From the NCBI GenBank assembly GCA_038204185.1, contig JBBRDE010000014.1, positions 1-34,558 of the forward strand: DNA of 34,558 bases, given 5' to 3'. Positions 17,592 through 25,426 of this stretch are shown here, one piece after another (within the stretch, counting starts at the first letter, position 1; each line of letters starts with the position of its first letter). The notes below the pieces were generated by a model that made no database searches, had not been told where the DNA came from, and saw only the letters and a program-made list of their open reading frames with translations. The position numbers were made by a program, and so were the translations under genes. Origin of the DNA: Salmonirosea sp038204185. GTDB lineage: Bacteria; Bacteroidota; Bacteroidia; Cytophagales; Spirosomataceae.

Positions 17592-18191
17592 TTAGTTCCG
17601 CTTTTCGAGCTCATCCCTGATTTTGGCCGCTTTCTCATATTCTTCTTTGGAAAGTGCTTCATCGAGCATTTTTTGCAATTCGTCATTGCCCATTTCCCGC
17701 AGTTGCTCACTCAGAGATCCCTTGGTACGCAATGGTTCCCTAACGCGCGTGTCGTCGCCCTCTTCAAAATCTTCGGCAAGGTCGCTGGAAACGATGCCTG
17801 CTTCAGAAAGGATGGATTCGTAGGTAAAGATAGGAGCCCCAAACCGGATACCGATGGCAATAGCATCCGAAGGCCGGGAGTCGATTTCGACCTGCCGTAT
17901 GTCATCGCCACAGACAATTTTGGCATAAAAGATCCCTTCACTAAGTTCCGAAATGATGATTTCTTTCAGGGAATAGTTAAGCGAGTCAGCGAAAGACTTA
18001 AACAGGTCATGAGTCATGGGACGATTAGGAACAATGTTCTCGATCTGTACAGCAATGGCCTGGGCTTCAAAAACTCCGATAATGATTGGGAGCCTTCGGT
18101 TACCCATTTCTTCACCCAGTATTAACGCATAAGAGCCCGTCTGAGCCTGGCTGGGTGAGAGCCCTAGTAATTCTAATTTTATCTTTTTCAC
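17592..18191 (-). CDS. Bifunctional nuclease (BFN/DUF151) family protein with C-terminal UVR motif
   Basis: A 199-residue protein. Residues 1-135 are the BFN domain: KIKLELLGLSPSQAQTGSYA, then LPIIIGVFEAQAIA, and the conserved DSRPSDAIAIGIR segment that is the family signature. The C-terminal 40 residues form a UVR (UvrB/UvrC interaction) motif, LSKEEYEKAAKIRDELEKRN. Plant and Mycobacterium BFN proteins act as RNases/DNases or metabolic regulators; the substrate in Bacteroidetes is not established. It is transcribed alone from a clear -7 element at 18267-18260, with a palindrome in its 5' leader. Confidence 0.88.
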   Translation of the reverse strand: MKKIKLELLGLSPSQAQTGSYALILGEEMGNRRLPIIIGVFEAQAIAVQIENIVPNRPMTHDLFKSFADSLNYSLKEIIISELSEGIFYAKIVCGDDIRQVEIDSRPSDAIAIGIRFGAPIFTYESILSEAGIVSSDLAEDFEEGDDTRVREPLRTKGSLSEQLREMGNDELQKMLDEALSKEEYEKAAKIRDELEKRN

Positions 18192-18234
18192 TTGATTTGC
18201 TAGCTAGGCTCTATGGCAGGTTCGTTAGAATTCA

Positions 18235-18252
18235 ATTGTTCGAGCGAACAAT
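18235..18252. repeat. 18-bp perfect palindrome at the start of the bifunctional-nuclease transcript
   Basis: The arms ATTGTTCG and CGAACAAT are exact reverse complements, with AG between them on the plus strand. The site lies 8 bases downstream of the -7 element (18260), so it covers the expected transcription start. It could be an operator or a 5'-leader hairpin. Confidence 0.6.
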
Positions 18253-18259
18253 AAAAACG

Positions 18260-18267
18260 CAAAAATA
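18260..18267 (-). promoter_or_regulatory. -7 promoter element of the bifunctional nuclease gene
   Basis: The minus strand reads TATTTTTG followed by C, a full match to TAnnTTTG. It is 69 bases upstream of the start codon. The -33 region falls inside the etfA terminator stem and shows no consensus TTTG. Confidence 0.6.
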
Positions 18268-18271
18268 GAAA

Positions 18272-18303
18272 ACCCGTCGTGCATTTAAAAATGCACGACG
18301 GGT
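18272..18303 (-). terminator. Intrinsic terminator of etfBA
   Basis: Perfect inverted repeat with 15-base arms (ACCCGTCGTGCATTT and its complement) separated by AA, starting 18 bases after the etfA stop on the minus strand. It is followed on that strand by TTTTCTATTTTTG, a U-rich tail. The tail also contains the -7 element of the next gene, so terminator and promoter are packed together. Confidence 0.85.
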
Positions 18304-18320
18304 CAATATGAACCTTTTAT

Positions 18321-19286
18321 TTACTTTGTTGCCTGAACGGCCTTGGTCAATCGGGGCAAAATATCGAAAACATCCCCTACGATCCCATAATCAGCGGCTT
18401 TAAAGAATGGCGCTTCGGGATCTTTATTAATTACGACGATGCACTTGGAGCCATTGACCCCAGCCAGGTGTTGAATGGCTCCAGAAATACCACAGGCTAT
18501 ATACAAATTGGGAGCGACTTTGATGCCAGTTTGCCCAATATGCTCATGATGGGGGCGCCAATCCAGATCCGAAACCGGTTTGGAGCAACCCGTCGCTGCT
18601 CCCAGGGCCTGGGCTAATTCTAGCAAAGGCTCCCAGTTCTCGGGGCCTTTCATGCCGCGTCCTCCCGAAACGATGATGTCGGCCTCGGTAAGGGAAAGCT
18701 CGGAAGTAGCTTTCTCGGTGTTTGTTACGGTAGCCGCAAAATCAGAGTCACGCAATATAGGTGCAAAGGGCTCTATGGATGCTTTCTGGTCGGTTTGGAC
18801 TGCCTCCACGGCATTTTTCTTGATGGCCAGAATCTTTATATCCGATCTTAGATCCACTAATGCGAACGCTTTCCCAGTATAAACGCTTCGTTCCACCTTA
18901 AAACCGTCCGAGAGTTCAGGTAGCTGTGTTACCCCCGACACCACGCTTGCCTTAAGTTTGGCGGCAGCGCGGGCGGCCACAGCGTCACCGAGTCCCGACT
19001 TGGCCATCACGATGATGGTACTACTTTCCTGTTGAACGGCTTGCACGAGCGTATCGGCATAGGCCAGGCTGTTTTCATGGTTCAGTTTCGTATCTGAAAC
19101 ATGCAGGACTTTTCCCGCGCCATAATTTCCGGCCGCTTGTAAGTTTATCTCATCAGCTGGCCCGATGGCCAAAACAGTAGCTTCGGTTTTAAGCGTCTCC
19201 GCTACCTGGCTTCCGTAATATATGGCTTCCTGGGAGGTTTTCTTGATGGCTCCCTGATCCAACTCCACAAAAATCAATACAGACAT
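18321..19286 (-). CDS. etfA: Electron transfer flavoprotein, alpha subunit
   Basis: A 321-residue FAD-binding subunit that, with EtfB, takes electrons from acyl-CoA and other dehydrogenases and passes them to the quinone pool. The C-terminal FAD domain shows the signature VSGGRGMKGPENW (about residue 206), then GCSKPVSDLDW, HEHIGQTGIKVAPNLYIACG and KCIVVINKDPEAPFF. The N-terminal half (about 1-185) is the alpha/beta domain shared with EtfB. It follows etfB after 31 bases, and a strong terminator follows it. The order etfB-etfA is standard. Confidence 0.95.
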   Translation of the reverse strand: MSVLIFVELDQGAIKKTSQEAIYYGSQVAETLKTEATVLAIGPADEINLQAAGNYGAGKVLHVSDTKLNHENSLAYADTLVQAVQQESSTIIVMAKSGLGDAVAARAAAKLKASVVSGVTQLPELSDGFKVERSVYTGKAFALVDLRSDIKILAIKKNAVEAVQTDQKASIEPFAPILRDSDFAATVTNTEKATSELSLTEADIIVSGGRGMKGPENWEPLLELAQALGAATGCSKPVSDLDWRPHHEHIGQTGIKVAPNLYIACGISGAIQHLAGVNGSKCIVVINKDPEAPFFKAADYGIVGDVFDILPRLTKAVQATK

Positions 19287-19317
19287 AATCTATTGGTATT
19301 TTAGAAAATAAGACTCG

Positions 19318-20055
19318 TCAAAGCACTTTTGCTTCGGTTTTTAACAGCGTTATAAGTCGCTCGGCTTCTTCGGCAGGAATCATGGTACAGGATCCTTTTG
19401 GAGCCGGGAGGGTATATTTCTCGAGGGTGGCCATGGTTTCCACCGCAATAGGTTCTACGACGGTAAGTGGTTTGGTGCGCGCTGTCATAATTCCCCGCAT
19501 GTTGGGGATTTTCCATTCGGCAATCGGTTCCTGGCAGCCCAGCACCAGCGGCAAGCTGGCTTCCAGATGCTCCTTGCCACCGTCGATTTCGCGGGCAAAT
19601 TCCGCCTTTCCGTCCCTCACATCCAGTTTCATCACAGGGGAGTAGGAGGGTATGCCCAGCATCTCTCCTACCAGACCGTGTACAACACCGCTATTGAAAT
19701 CCAGAGATTCGCGCCCCATCAGGATCAAGTCATATGAATTTTGTTCGGCTATGTGAGCGATCTGGGCTGCTACGAAATAGGAATCGGTTGGTTCAGCATT
19801 TACGCGGATAGCCTCGTCAGCTCCGATTGCCAGTGCTTTCCTAATCTGGGGATCACTCTCGCTTTCACCTACGTTCAGTACCGTCAGGGTACCTCCGGTT
19901 TGTTCTTTCAGCTCGACACCCCGGGCCAGGGCATAGTCATCATAAGGGCCAATGATGTATTGTACCCCGTTTTTATTGAACTTGGTATCGTTGTCGGTGA
20001 ATGATATTTTTGCCGTTGTATCGGGTACGTTGGTAATACAAACAAGTATTTTCAT
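19318..20055 (-). CDS. etfB: Electron transfer flavoprotein, beta subunit
   Basis: A 245-residue, AMP-binding subunit of the electron transfer flavoprotein. It begins MKILVCITNVPDTTAKISF, the usual EtfB start. The adenine-nucleotide-binding segments GPYDDYALARGVELK and LILMGRESLDFNSGVVHGLVGEMLG are visible, followed by the EtfB recognition loop near residue 190 (IPNMRGIMTARTKPLTVV). It is the first gene of the etfBA operon. A possible promoter (TTG, 21 bases, TATATTCG) lies 50 to 80 bases upstream. Confidence 0.95.
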   Translation of the reverse strand: MKILVCITNVPDTTAKISFTDNDTKFNKNGVQYIIGPYDDYALARGVELKEQTGGTLTVLNVGESESDPQIRKALAIGADEAIRVNAEPTDSYFVAAQIAHIAEQNSYDLILMGRESLDFNSGVVHGLVGEMLGIPSYSPVMKLDVRDGKAEFAREIDGGKEHLEASLPLVLGCQEPIAEWKIPNMRGIMTARTKPLTVVEPIAVETMATLEKYTLPAPKGSCTMIPAEEAERLITLLKTEAKVL

Positions 20056-20155
20056 AAGGTACTAATTGAATAGGAAAACTAACTTTTCAGGTATTGGGCT
20101 TGTTGTTGCGAATATACGGAATTAAAATAATAGTATGCAAGCATAATAGTTTCTA

Positions 20156-20485
20156 ATGAAAACAGCATTCCTTGAAAAACTGTTGGTTTTTTATGAAGAA
20201 GACCCGCACGATCCTTTTAACCTGTACGCTCTGGCTTTGGAGTACCAAAAACATGATGCCACCCAGGCTAAGGAATACTTTGAAAAGCTTTTGCGAGATT
20301 TTGCTACTTATTTGCCTACGTATTATCATGCGGCACAATTTTTTAACAGCTGTCATTGGATTGAGAAAGCACGAGATACCTATGAAAAAGGAATTCAACT
20401 AGCTAGCGAACAGCACAATGTAAAAGCTTTTCAGGAATTAACCAGAGCCTACAGGGCTTTTGAAGACGAGCTACTGGACTATTGA
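20156..20485 (+). CDS. Small tetratricopeptide-repeat protein
   Basis: A 109-residue, soluble all-helical protein with about three TPR-like helix pairs: DPFNLYALALEYQKHDATQA, KEYFEKLLRDFATYLPTYYH, and HWIEKARDTYEKGIQLASEQ. TPR units bind partner proteins; no partner is indicated here. It has no signal peptide. It is transcribed away from etfB and is followed by the YihY gene in the same direction. It resembles short conserved Bacteroidetes TPR proteins of unknown role. Confidence 0.75.
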   Translation: MKTAFLEKLLVFYEEDPHDPFNLYALALEYQKHDATQAKEYFEKLLRDFATYLPTYYHAAQFFNSCHWIEKARDTYEKGIQLASEQHNVKAFQELTRAYRAFEDELLDY

Positions 20486-20537
20486 TCAACCCTTCATCCT
20501 GGATCATCAACTATCCACCTTGAATAAAATTACACTT

Positions 20538-21434
20538 ATGAAATTTTCTGATTATTTTACTATTCTAAAAACGGCTGCTTCCGACTTCATGAATGACCAG
20601 GGAATGAAACTAAGTGCGGCGCTGTCCTACTACACTATTTTTTCCCTGGCTCCAATGCTGCTTGTCATGATTACCGTACTGAGTGTCTTCTTCGGCCGTG
20701 ACGCTATTCAAGGTCAGGTGTTTCAACAAATTAGCGGTCTGGTAGGAGCTGACGCGGCTACTCAACTACAGGATATCCTCAAAAATGCGGAGCTCTCTAA
20801 CAAATCAGGTGTGGCGGCAGCCATCGGGATAGGTACCCTTTTGATAGGAGCTACCGGGGTGTTTGCAGAAATTCAAAGCTCCATCAATTATATCTGGTCC
20901 ATTGAAGCACGTCCCGAAAAAAGTTGGCTCAAATACCTTAAGACCCGTTTAATCTCTTTTTCCCTGATCCTGGCACTTGGGTTTCTGCTCATCGTAACGC
21001 TCGGTGTGAACGCCCTGGTGGATTTACTCAGTTCACGTCTGGAAAGATACTTTTCTGAAGCGTCGATCATTTTTTTCTACATACTGAATGTTGTTATTGC
21101 ACTGGCTGTTATAACTTTACTTTTCGCGGTGATATTCAAAGTGCTGCCCGATGGGAAACTACGATGGAAAGAGTGTTTTGTGGGAGCCGGGTTTACAGCA
21201 GTGCTGTTTGCTGCGGGTAAATTCCTAATCAGTTTTTATATAGGACAATCCGATTTAGGTGCAACCTATGGTGCTTCTGCCTCGATCATCATCCTCCTCT
21301 CCTGGGTGTATTATTCCTCTATTATTTTATACTTCGGGGCTGAGTTTACCAAGGTGTATGCCAATTCGGATGGTACTAACATTATACCCTCTGAACACGC
21401 TGTAAGAATTATAAAAACAGTGGCTGAGAAATAA
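20538..21434 (+). CDS. YihY/BrkB family inner-membrane protein
   Basis: This protein has 298 residues from the ATG at 20538 (MKFSDYFTILKTAASDFMND). An upstream ATG at 20460 is in frame but would overlap the TPR gene and cross a 'GGTGGATAGTTGA'-type intergenic repeat, so it is rejected. Six membrane helices and the family motifs GMKLSAALSYYTIFSLAPML and the C-terminal LGATYGASASIIILLSWVYYSSIILYFGAEFTKVYA are visible. YihY proteins were once called RNase BN; that label is wrong for the family, whose function remains uncertain. Confidence 0.88.
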   Translation: MKFSDYFTILKTAASDFMNDQGMKLSAALSYYTIFSLAPMLLVMITVLSVFFGRDAIQGQVFQQISGLVGADAATQLQDILKNAELSNKSGVAAAIGIGTLLIGATGVFAEIQSSINYIWSIEARPEKSWLKYLKTRLISFSLILALGFLLIVTLGVNALVDLLSSRLERYFSEASIIFFYILNVVIALAVITLLFAVIFKVLPDGKLRWKECFVGAGFTAVLFAAGKFLISFYIGQSDLGATYGASASIIILLSWVYYSSIILYFGAEFTKVYANSDGTNIIPSEHAVRIIKTVAEK

Positions 21435-21611
21435 GGTTTGGGAAACGAATTATGGGTGATTCGAAATAAAAATTTCTAATAGGTTGGAATTCAGAGGATT
21501 TTTACGTAAATTGCAGCATATCTGAATAATTTGATCTGATATTTTATCCATGATCATTTTAAAACTTATACACCTCCCCAGTTTAAATTTTAATTCAACC
21601 ACTTTCCAGTA

Positions 21612-21998
21612 ATGATGGAAGGTACAAATATTCGCGTGTTTATGGAAAAGGACGGATTTATTGAAAATGTTGTCAAGTGGGCTCAATCTCACGGATTCAA
21701 AGAAATCAGGGCTAATATTGAAGGCTATGAAACTCCTAAGTCCTATGAGCGTACGCAGGACAACCAAGTGTTTACACCCGACGTAACGGGGGTTAACATG
21801 TTTAATAAGCACTATCTTGAAGTATCCATGAAAACAGATAAACTGATGAAGGATATTTCTAAGTGGAAACTTTTGAGCGAACTAGCCAGTATGAAAGGTG
21901 GCAAATTGTATCTAATGGCTCCTCGTGGACATGTTCGCTACACCCGCGACATTGTGACCCAGCATAACATACCCGCCGAGGTGATTAAGATTAGCTAA
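21612..21998 (+). CDS. Uncharacterised 128-residue protein
   Basis: The protein is not recognised. It has 128 residues, is soluble, and shows no signal peptide or membrane helix. The start is probably 21612 or the adjacent ATG at 21615 (MEGTNIRVFMEKDGF). A pattern PDVTG, about 10 residues, then YLEVSMKTDK, and a following hydrophobic strand KLYLMAPRGH, is loosely like the core of PD-(D/E)XK nuclease-fold proteins, but the E-x-K triad is not exact, so no function is claimed. It has its own strong terminator at 22071. An upstream gap of 177 bases (21435-21611) is AT-rich and contains no clear promoter. Confidence 0.6.
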   Translation: MMEGTNIRVFMEKDGFIENVVKWAQSHGFKEIRANIEGYETPKSYERTQDNQVFTPDVTGVNMFNKHYLEVSMKTDKLMKDISKWKLLSELASMKGGKLYLMAPRGHVRYTRDIVTQHNIPAEVIKIS

Positions 21999-22070
21999 TC
22001 TATATTTAGCTTGAGAGGTTATTAGGTAAAACCATTTTAGTACCTAATACCAGATTTCCAATAATAATGC

Positions 22071-22102
22071 ACAGGTAGGAATTTGTTCCTACCTGTTTTT
22101 TT
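22071..22102 (+). terminator. Intrinsic terminator of the 128-residue protein gene
   Basis: Perfect 11-base arms ACAGGTAGGAA and TTCCTACCTGT with loop TTTG, followed directly by seven T residues. It lies 73 bases after the stop at 21998 and points along the plus strand, so it also shields the convergent purine nucleoside phosphorylase gene. Confidence 0.9.
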
Positions 22103-22151
22103 GCTCCAATATATACAAGATGTGGGAATTGGGGGTATATTCAGAAAGTAA

Positions 22152-22973
22152 TCACATTTGTTCGATCAACTTTTTAATCAAAAAGGTCATTTTAGGCTCG
22201 GCAGCTTCGGCTGCTTTGATTATTTTGGCAATTTCCGTTTTTTCAAGTGTTTCAGGAATTCCCATATCAGTAATTACCGAAAGACCGAAGCAGCGCATGT
22301 TCATCTGTCGGGCGGCAATAATTTCGGGAACTGTGCTCATACCTACGGCATCGGCTCCTAGCATACGCAACAGCTGGTATTCAGCACGGGTTTCCAGGTG
22401 GGGGCCAGGCACACTGACGTAAACGCCGGCATGAGCGCTGATTCCCTTTTCGCGGGCAATGCCCAGGGCCATGGCCACCAAATTCGGATCGTACGGATCG
22501 CACATGTCGGGAAAGCGATCCCCTAATTCGTCAATATTTTTGCCAACCAGTGGATTACTAGGAAGGAAAAGGCTGATATGGTCTCGAATGATCATTAAAT
22601 CGCTGAGTTTATATAGGGAGTTCATTCCTCCGGCAGCGTTCGATACTAAGAGGGTATTGACTCCCAACACTTTCATAACCCGTACCGGAAAAACGATTTG
22701 GGGCATGGAATAGCCTTCATAGTAATGAAACCTTCCCTGCATACAAATCACCCTTTTTCCCGAAAGCATGCCGAAAAATAGTTTTCCGGAATGGAATTCT
22801 ACCGTGGCGATTGGAAAATGGGGAATATCCGTGTAGTCTACTGTGTATTCTACCTCGATGTCATGGACCAGGGAGCCTAAACCCGTTCCTAGAATGATTC
22901 CTATTTCGGGCTCGAAGCCGTTTGTGGCCTGGGTGAGAAAAGAGGCAGTTTCTTCAATCTGTTGTAGTGTCAT
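22152..22973 (-). CDS. Purine-nucleoside phosphorylase (trimeric type)
   Basis: A 273-residue enzyme that splits (deoxy)guanosine and inosine with phosphate into the base and (deoxy)ribose-1-phosphate for salvage. Motifs: the phosphate loop IGIILGTGLGSL (residues 24-35), the RFHYYEGY loop, VSNAAGGMN with the base-site asparagine region, and GADAVGMSTVPEIIAA. This is the PNP-I/PunA type and not the hexameric DeoD. Its ATG at 22973 overlaps the stop of the flavoprotein gene by 4 bases (ATGA), so the two are co-translated. Confidence 0.93.
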   Translation of the reverse strand: MTLQQIEETASFLTQATNGFEPEIGIILGTGLGSLVHDIEVEYTVDYTDIPHFPIATVEFHSGKLFFGMLSGKRVICMQGRFHYYEGYSMPQIVFPVRVMKVLGVNTLLVSNAAGGMNSLYKLSDLMIIRDHISLFLPSNPLVGKNIDELGDRFPDMCDPYDPNLVAMALGIAREKGISAHAGVYVSVPGPHLETRAEYQLLRMLGADAVGMSTVPEIIAARQMNMRCFGLSVITDMGIPETLEKTEIAKIIKAAEAAEPKMTFLIKKLIEQM

Positions 22974-24235
22974 AAGGGAGAATCGGGGGTTGGGGCGGCT
23001 TTTAAATCTCTGCCTATCATTTTTCCCGCAATATACCCGGTTGTCCAGGCATTCTGAAAATTAAATCCTCCTGTAATGCCATCTACATCGAGTATTTCTC
23101 CGGCGAAATACAGACCGGGTACCCGCAGGCTTTCCAGTGTGCGGGAATTGACCTCCGAGAGGGCCACTCCACCAGCTGTAACAAATTCTTCCTTGTAGGT
23201 ACTTTTACCCTGAATCCTGAACTGACTATTGGTCAACAAGTCAACCAGCCGGTTTATGCCTTTGTGAGGTACATCCAGCCACCGTAGGGATCCGTCAATT
23301 TCTGCTTTTTCCAGAAGTGCAAGCCACAGGCGATGCGGAAGTTCGAAACGGGATTGGGTAGCAACCATCTGCTTGGGGGAGGTGACTTTCTGGGCCAGTA
23401 GTTCCTGACGTATCTCCTCCTGCGTGCGTGCGGGAAGCCAGTTGATCCGTAATGTGAAGTCATACTGCATTTCGGCTAAAACGCGCGCGCCCCAGGCGGA
23501 TAGTTTCAGTACGGCTGGCCCGCTGAAACCCCAATGTGTAATCAGCAGTGGCCCCCGCCACTCATAGGGGGTACCCATAAGCTTGACCATCGTATCCTGC
23601 ACCGATACTCCGGAAAGGGGTCTCAAATAATTTTGGGGAGCATTGAAGGTAAAAAGTGAAGGCAGCGGGTCTTCGATCTGATGGCCGTGCTCGGCAACCC
23701 ATTCAAAGCCTTTTCGCTGGGGATGTCCCCCGGTAGCAATTAAAATACGATCGGCTGAGATTACCTCATCGGTATTTAGTTGAAGCTGAAACTCCGGAAA
23801 GGTATTTTTCGGGGCCAGGAATGAAAAAGACTGAACGCCCGTACTGGTACGAATGCCTATGCGATGGGCTTCCGCCTGGGCAAGTAAGCACCGGATAATC
23901 GTTTCGGAGGAGTCGGTTGCTGGGAACATCCGTCCGTCGGGCTCGACTTTAAGAGGTACCCCTTTGGACTCAAACCAGGCAACCGTCGATTGGACGTCGA
24001 ATGACGGCAAAAGTTTTTTTAAAAAGCGTTCGCCGCGGGGATAGTTGGTCACAAGGACTCGGTTGTCGAAACAGGCGTGAGTAACATTGCATCGCCCTCC
24101 CCCCGAAATTCGAACCTTGTTGAGTACTGTTCGGTTTTTTTCAAGTATCGTTATGGCCACTTTGGGATAACTTTCTGCCGCCGTGATGGCAGCCATGAAA
24201 CCAGCTGCCCCACCCCCGATGATTACAATGCGCAT
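22970..24235 (-). CDS. HI0933/BaiN-like NAD(P)/FAD-dependent oxidoreductase
   Basis: A 421-residue flavoprotein. The FAD dinucleotide fold is at the N-terminus (MRIVIIGGGAAGFMAAITAA). It is followed by VRISGGGRCNVTHAC, a family signature, DRILIATGGHPQRKG in the middle, and the C-terminal TAGGVALSEVNSRTLES and GLYFAGEILDVDGITGGFNFQNAWTTG. These are the marks of the HI0933 (YhiN) family, whose members include a bile-acid reductase, but whose substrate is usually unknown. It has a good -7 element 29 bases upstream and is followed by purine nucleoside phosphorylase in an overlapping arrangement. Confidence 0.9.
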   Translation of the reverse strand: MRIVIIGGGAAGFMAAITAAESYPKVAITILEKNRTVLNKVRISGGGRCNVTHACFDNRVLVTNYPRGERFLKKLLPSFDVQSTVAWFESKGVPLKVEPDGRMFPATDSSETIIRCLLAQAEAHRIGIRTSTGVQSFSFLAPKNTFPEFQLQLNTDEVISADRILIATGGHPQRKGFEWVAEHGHQIEDPLPSLFTFNAPQNYLRPLSGVSVQDTMVKLMGTPYEWRGPLLITHWGFSGPAVLKLSAWGARVLAEMQYDFTLRINWLPARTQEEIRQELLAQKVTSPKQMVATQSRFELPHRLWLALLEKAEIDGSLRWLDVPHKGINRLVDLLTNSQFRIQGKSTYKEEFVTAGGVALSEVNSRTLESLRVPGLYFAGEILDVDGITGGFNFQNAWTTGYIAGKMIGRDLKAAPTPDSPL

Positions 24236-24263
24236 AGATTGAAAATCTTACTTTCGATTTTTG

Positions 24264-24271
24264 CAAAGATA
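24264..24271 (-). promoter_or_regulatory. -7 promoter element of the flavoprotein / purine phosphorylase operon
   Basis: On the minus strand TATCTTTG followed by C matches TAnnTTTG fully and lies 29 bases before the ATG at 24235. It is back to back with the plus-strand element at 24315. Confidence 0.65.
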
Positions 24272-24314
24272 AGGTTCCCCAATCAGGCCCGACTGTCAGC
24301 GCGGTAATTTGCGC

Positions 24315-24322
24315 TACCTTTG
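24315..24322 (+). promoter_or_regulatory. -7 promoter element of the DNA/RNA endonuclease gene
   Basis: TACCTTTG followed by C is a full match to TAnnTTTG. Transcription would begin near 24330, which makes the first in-frame ATG (24331) unlikely as a start codon and favours 24376 or 24406. Confidence 0.65.
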
Positions 24323-24375
24323 CGGGTAACTTGATCCACATTTTAATCAAAAACCTTTTTTTTAATTTTTTTTGG

Positions 24376-25416
24376 ATGCCTAGCTATAATCGTCGCGGCT
24401 TTCGAATGCCGAATAATACGCTTTTACTCCTGATTATTTTTTTTACCATTGGACTTTTTCTACAGTACAGGGGGAAGTCCAAGCCCGTCGTGGAGTTTTG
24501 GGAGACCCTCAAATCAGCGTTTGCGACTGGGGAGGACTCCTCCCAAAATCCCTATAAAGCGCCTGAACCCCACGACGATCGGGTTGCTTCCGACACGGTG
24601 GCATTGGATAGGCGGGAATCTTCGCCCCGGCCAGCCCAAGTGCAGAAACCTACGGCGAACAGGCCGCCTAAAATACTGCCCCAGGAGCAAAACGTTTCGG
24701 CGGCAGAATTGGACAGAATTATTAATCAACGGGATTTTTTTCTGCCCGCAATTGGCTCAAACGATCAATTGGTGCGGCGAGTAGGCTATACCCTAAAATA
24801 CGTTGAAAAATATGAGCAGCCCGCCTGGGTGGCCTATATTTTGCCGGCCGAACAGATTCAGGGAGGGGAAGAACGCGAAAACCAGTTTATGCCCGATCCG
24901 GTAGTACAAAGCGGCACAGCCGTCACGGCAGACTATACGCGCAGTGGTTACGACCGGGGCCACATGGCCCCAGCGGGCGATTTTAAGAATTCCTACCAGG
25001 TGATGAAGGAAACCTTCTACATGAGCAATATTTCGCCCCAGGTACCTCAATTTAATCGGGGTATCTGGTTGGAACTGGAAAAAATGGTGCGGGCCTGGGC
25101 TTATAAATACGAGCGGGTGTATGTCGTGACTGGACCTGTTCTCACGCAGGGACTTCCCACCATCGGGCGTCTGAATAAGGTAGCCGTACCCCGGCAATTC
25201 TATAAAGTGATTTTGTACGTAAAGTCTCCCTATGTCAAGGGAATTGGTTTTTTGTTGAATAACGAACCCTCAAAGGCACCTTTAAGCAGTTTTGTAGTAT
25301 CCATCGACAGCATCGAAAAGCTAACGGGCGTTGATTTCTTTCCCCGGCTACCCGACTCGATCGAACAGAAGGTAGAGGCCAAAAGCAATGCGAAGGAATG
25401 GTACCGGTTGGAATAA
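24376..25416 (+). CDS. Membrane-anchored DNA/RNA non-specific endonuclease
   Basis: From 24376 this protein has 346 residues. A hydrophobic N-terminal segment (NTLLLLIIFFTIGLFLQYRG) acts as a signal anchor. It is followed by a low-complexity linker of about 110 residues and then the beta-beta-alpha-metal nuclease domain. The catalytic motif is DRGHMAPAGDFKNS (the DRGH histidine is the general base), with the metal asparagine in the downstream NISPQVPQFNRGIW helix. The family degrades DNA and RNA without sequence preference; here it would face the periplasm or outside. The start is uncertain (24331, 24376 or 24406). It converges on the next gene with a 10-base gap. Confidence 0.88.
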   Translation: MPSYNRRGFRMPNNTLLLLIIFFTIGLFLQYRGKSKPVVEFWETLKSAFATGEDSSQNPYKAPEPHDDRVASDTVALDRRESSPRPAQVQKPTANRPPKILPQEQNVSAAELDRIINQRDFFLPAIGSNDQLVRRVGYTLKYVEKYEQPAWVAYILPAEQIQGGEERENQFMPDPVVQSGTAVTADYTRSGYDRGHMAPAGDFKNSYQVMKETFYMSNISPQVPQFNRGIWLELEKMVRAWAYKYERVYVVTGPVLTQGLPTIGRLNKVAVPRQFYKVILYVKSPYVKGIGFLLNNEPSKAPLSSFVVSIDSIEKLTGVDFFPRLPDSIEQKVEAKSNAKEWYRLE

Positions 25417-25426
25417 ATCAGAGGTG

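Noticed and set aside
20460..20537. An N-terminal extension of the YihY protein starting at 20460.
   Set aside because: It overlaps the TPR gene, contains an intergenic repeat sequence, and does not resemble the family N-terminus, which fits the ATG at 20538.
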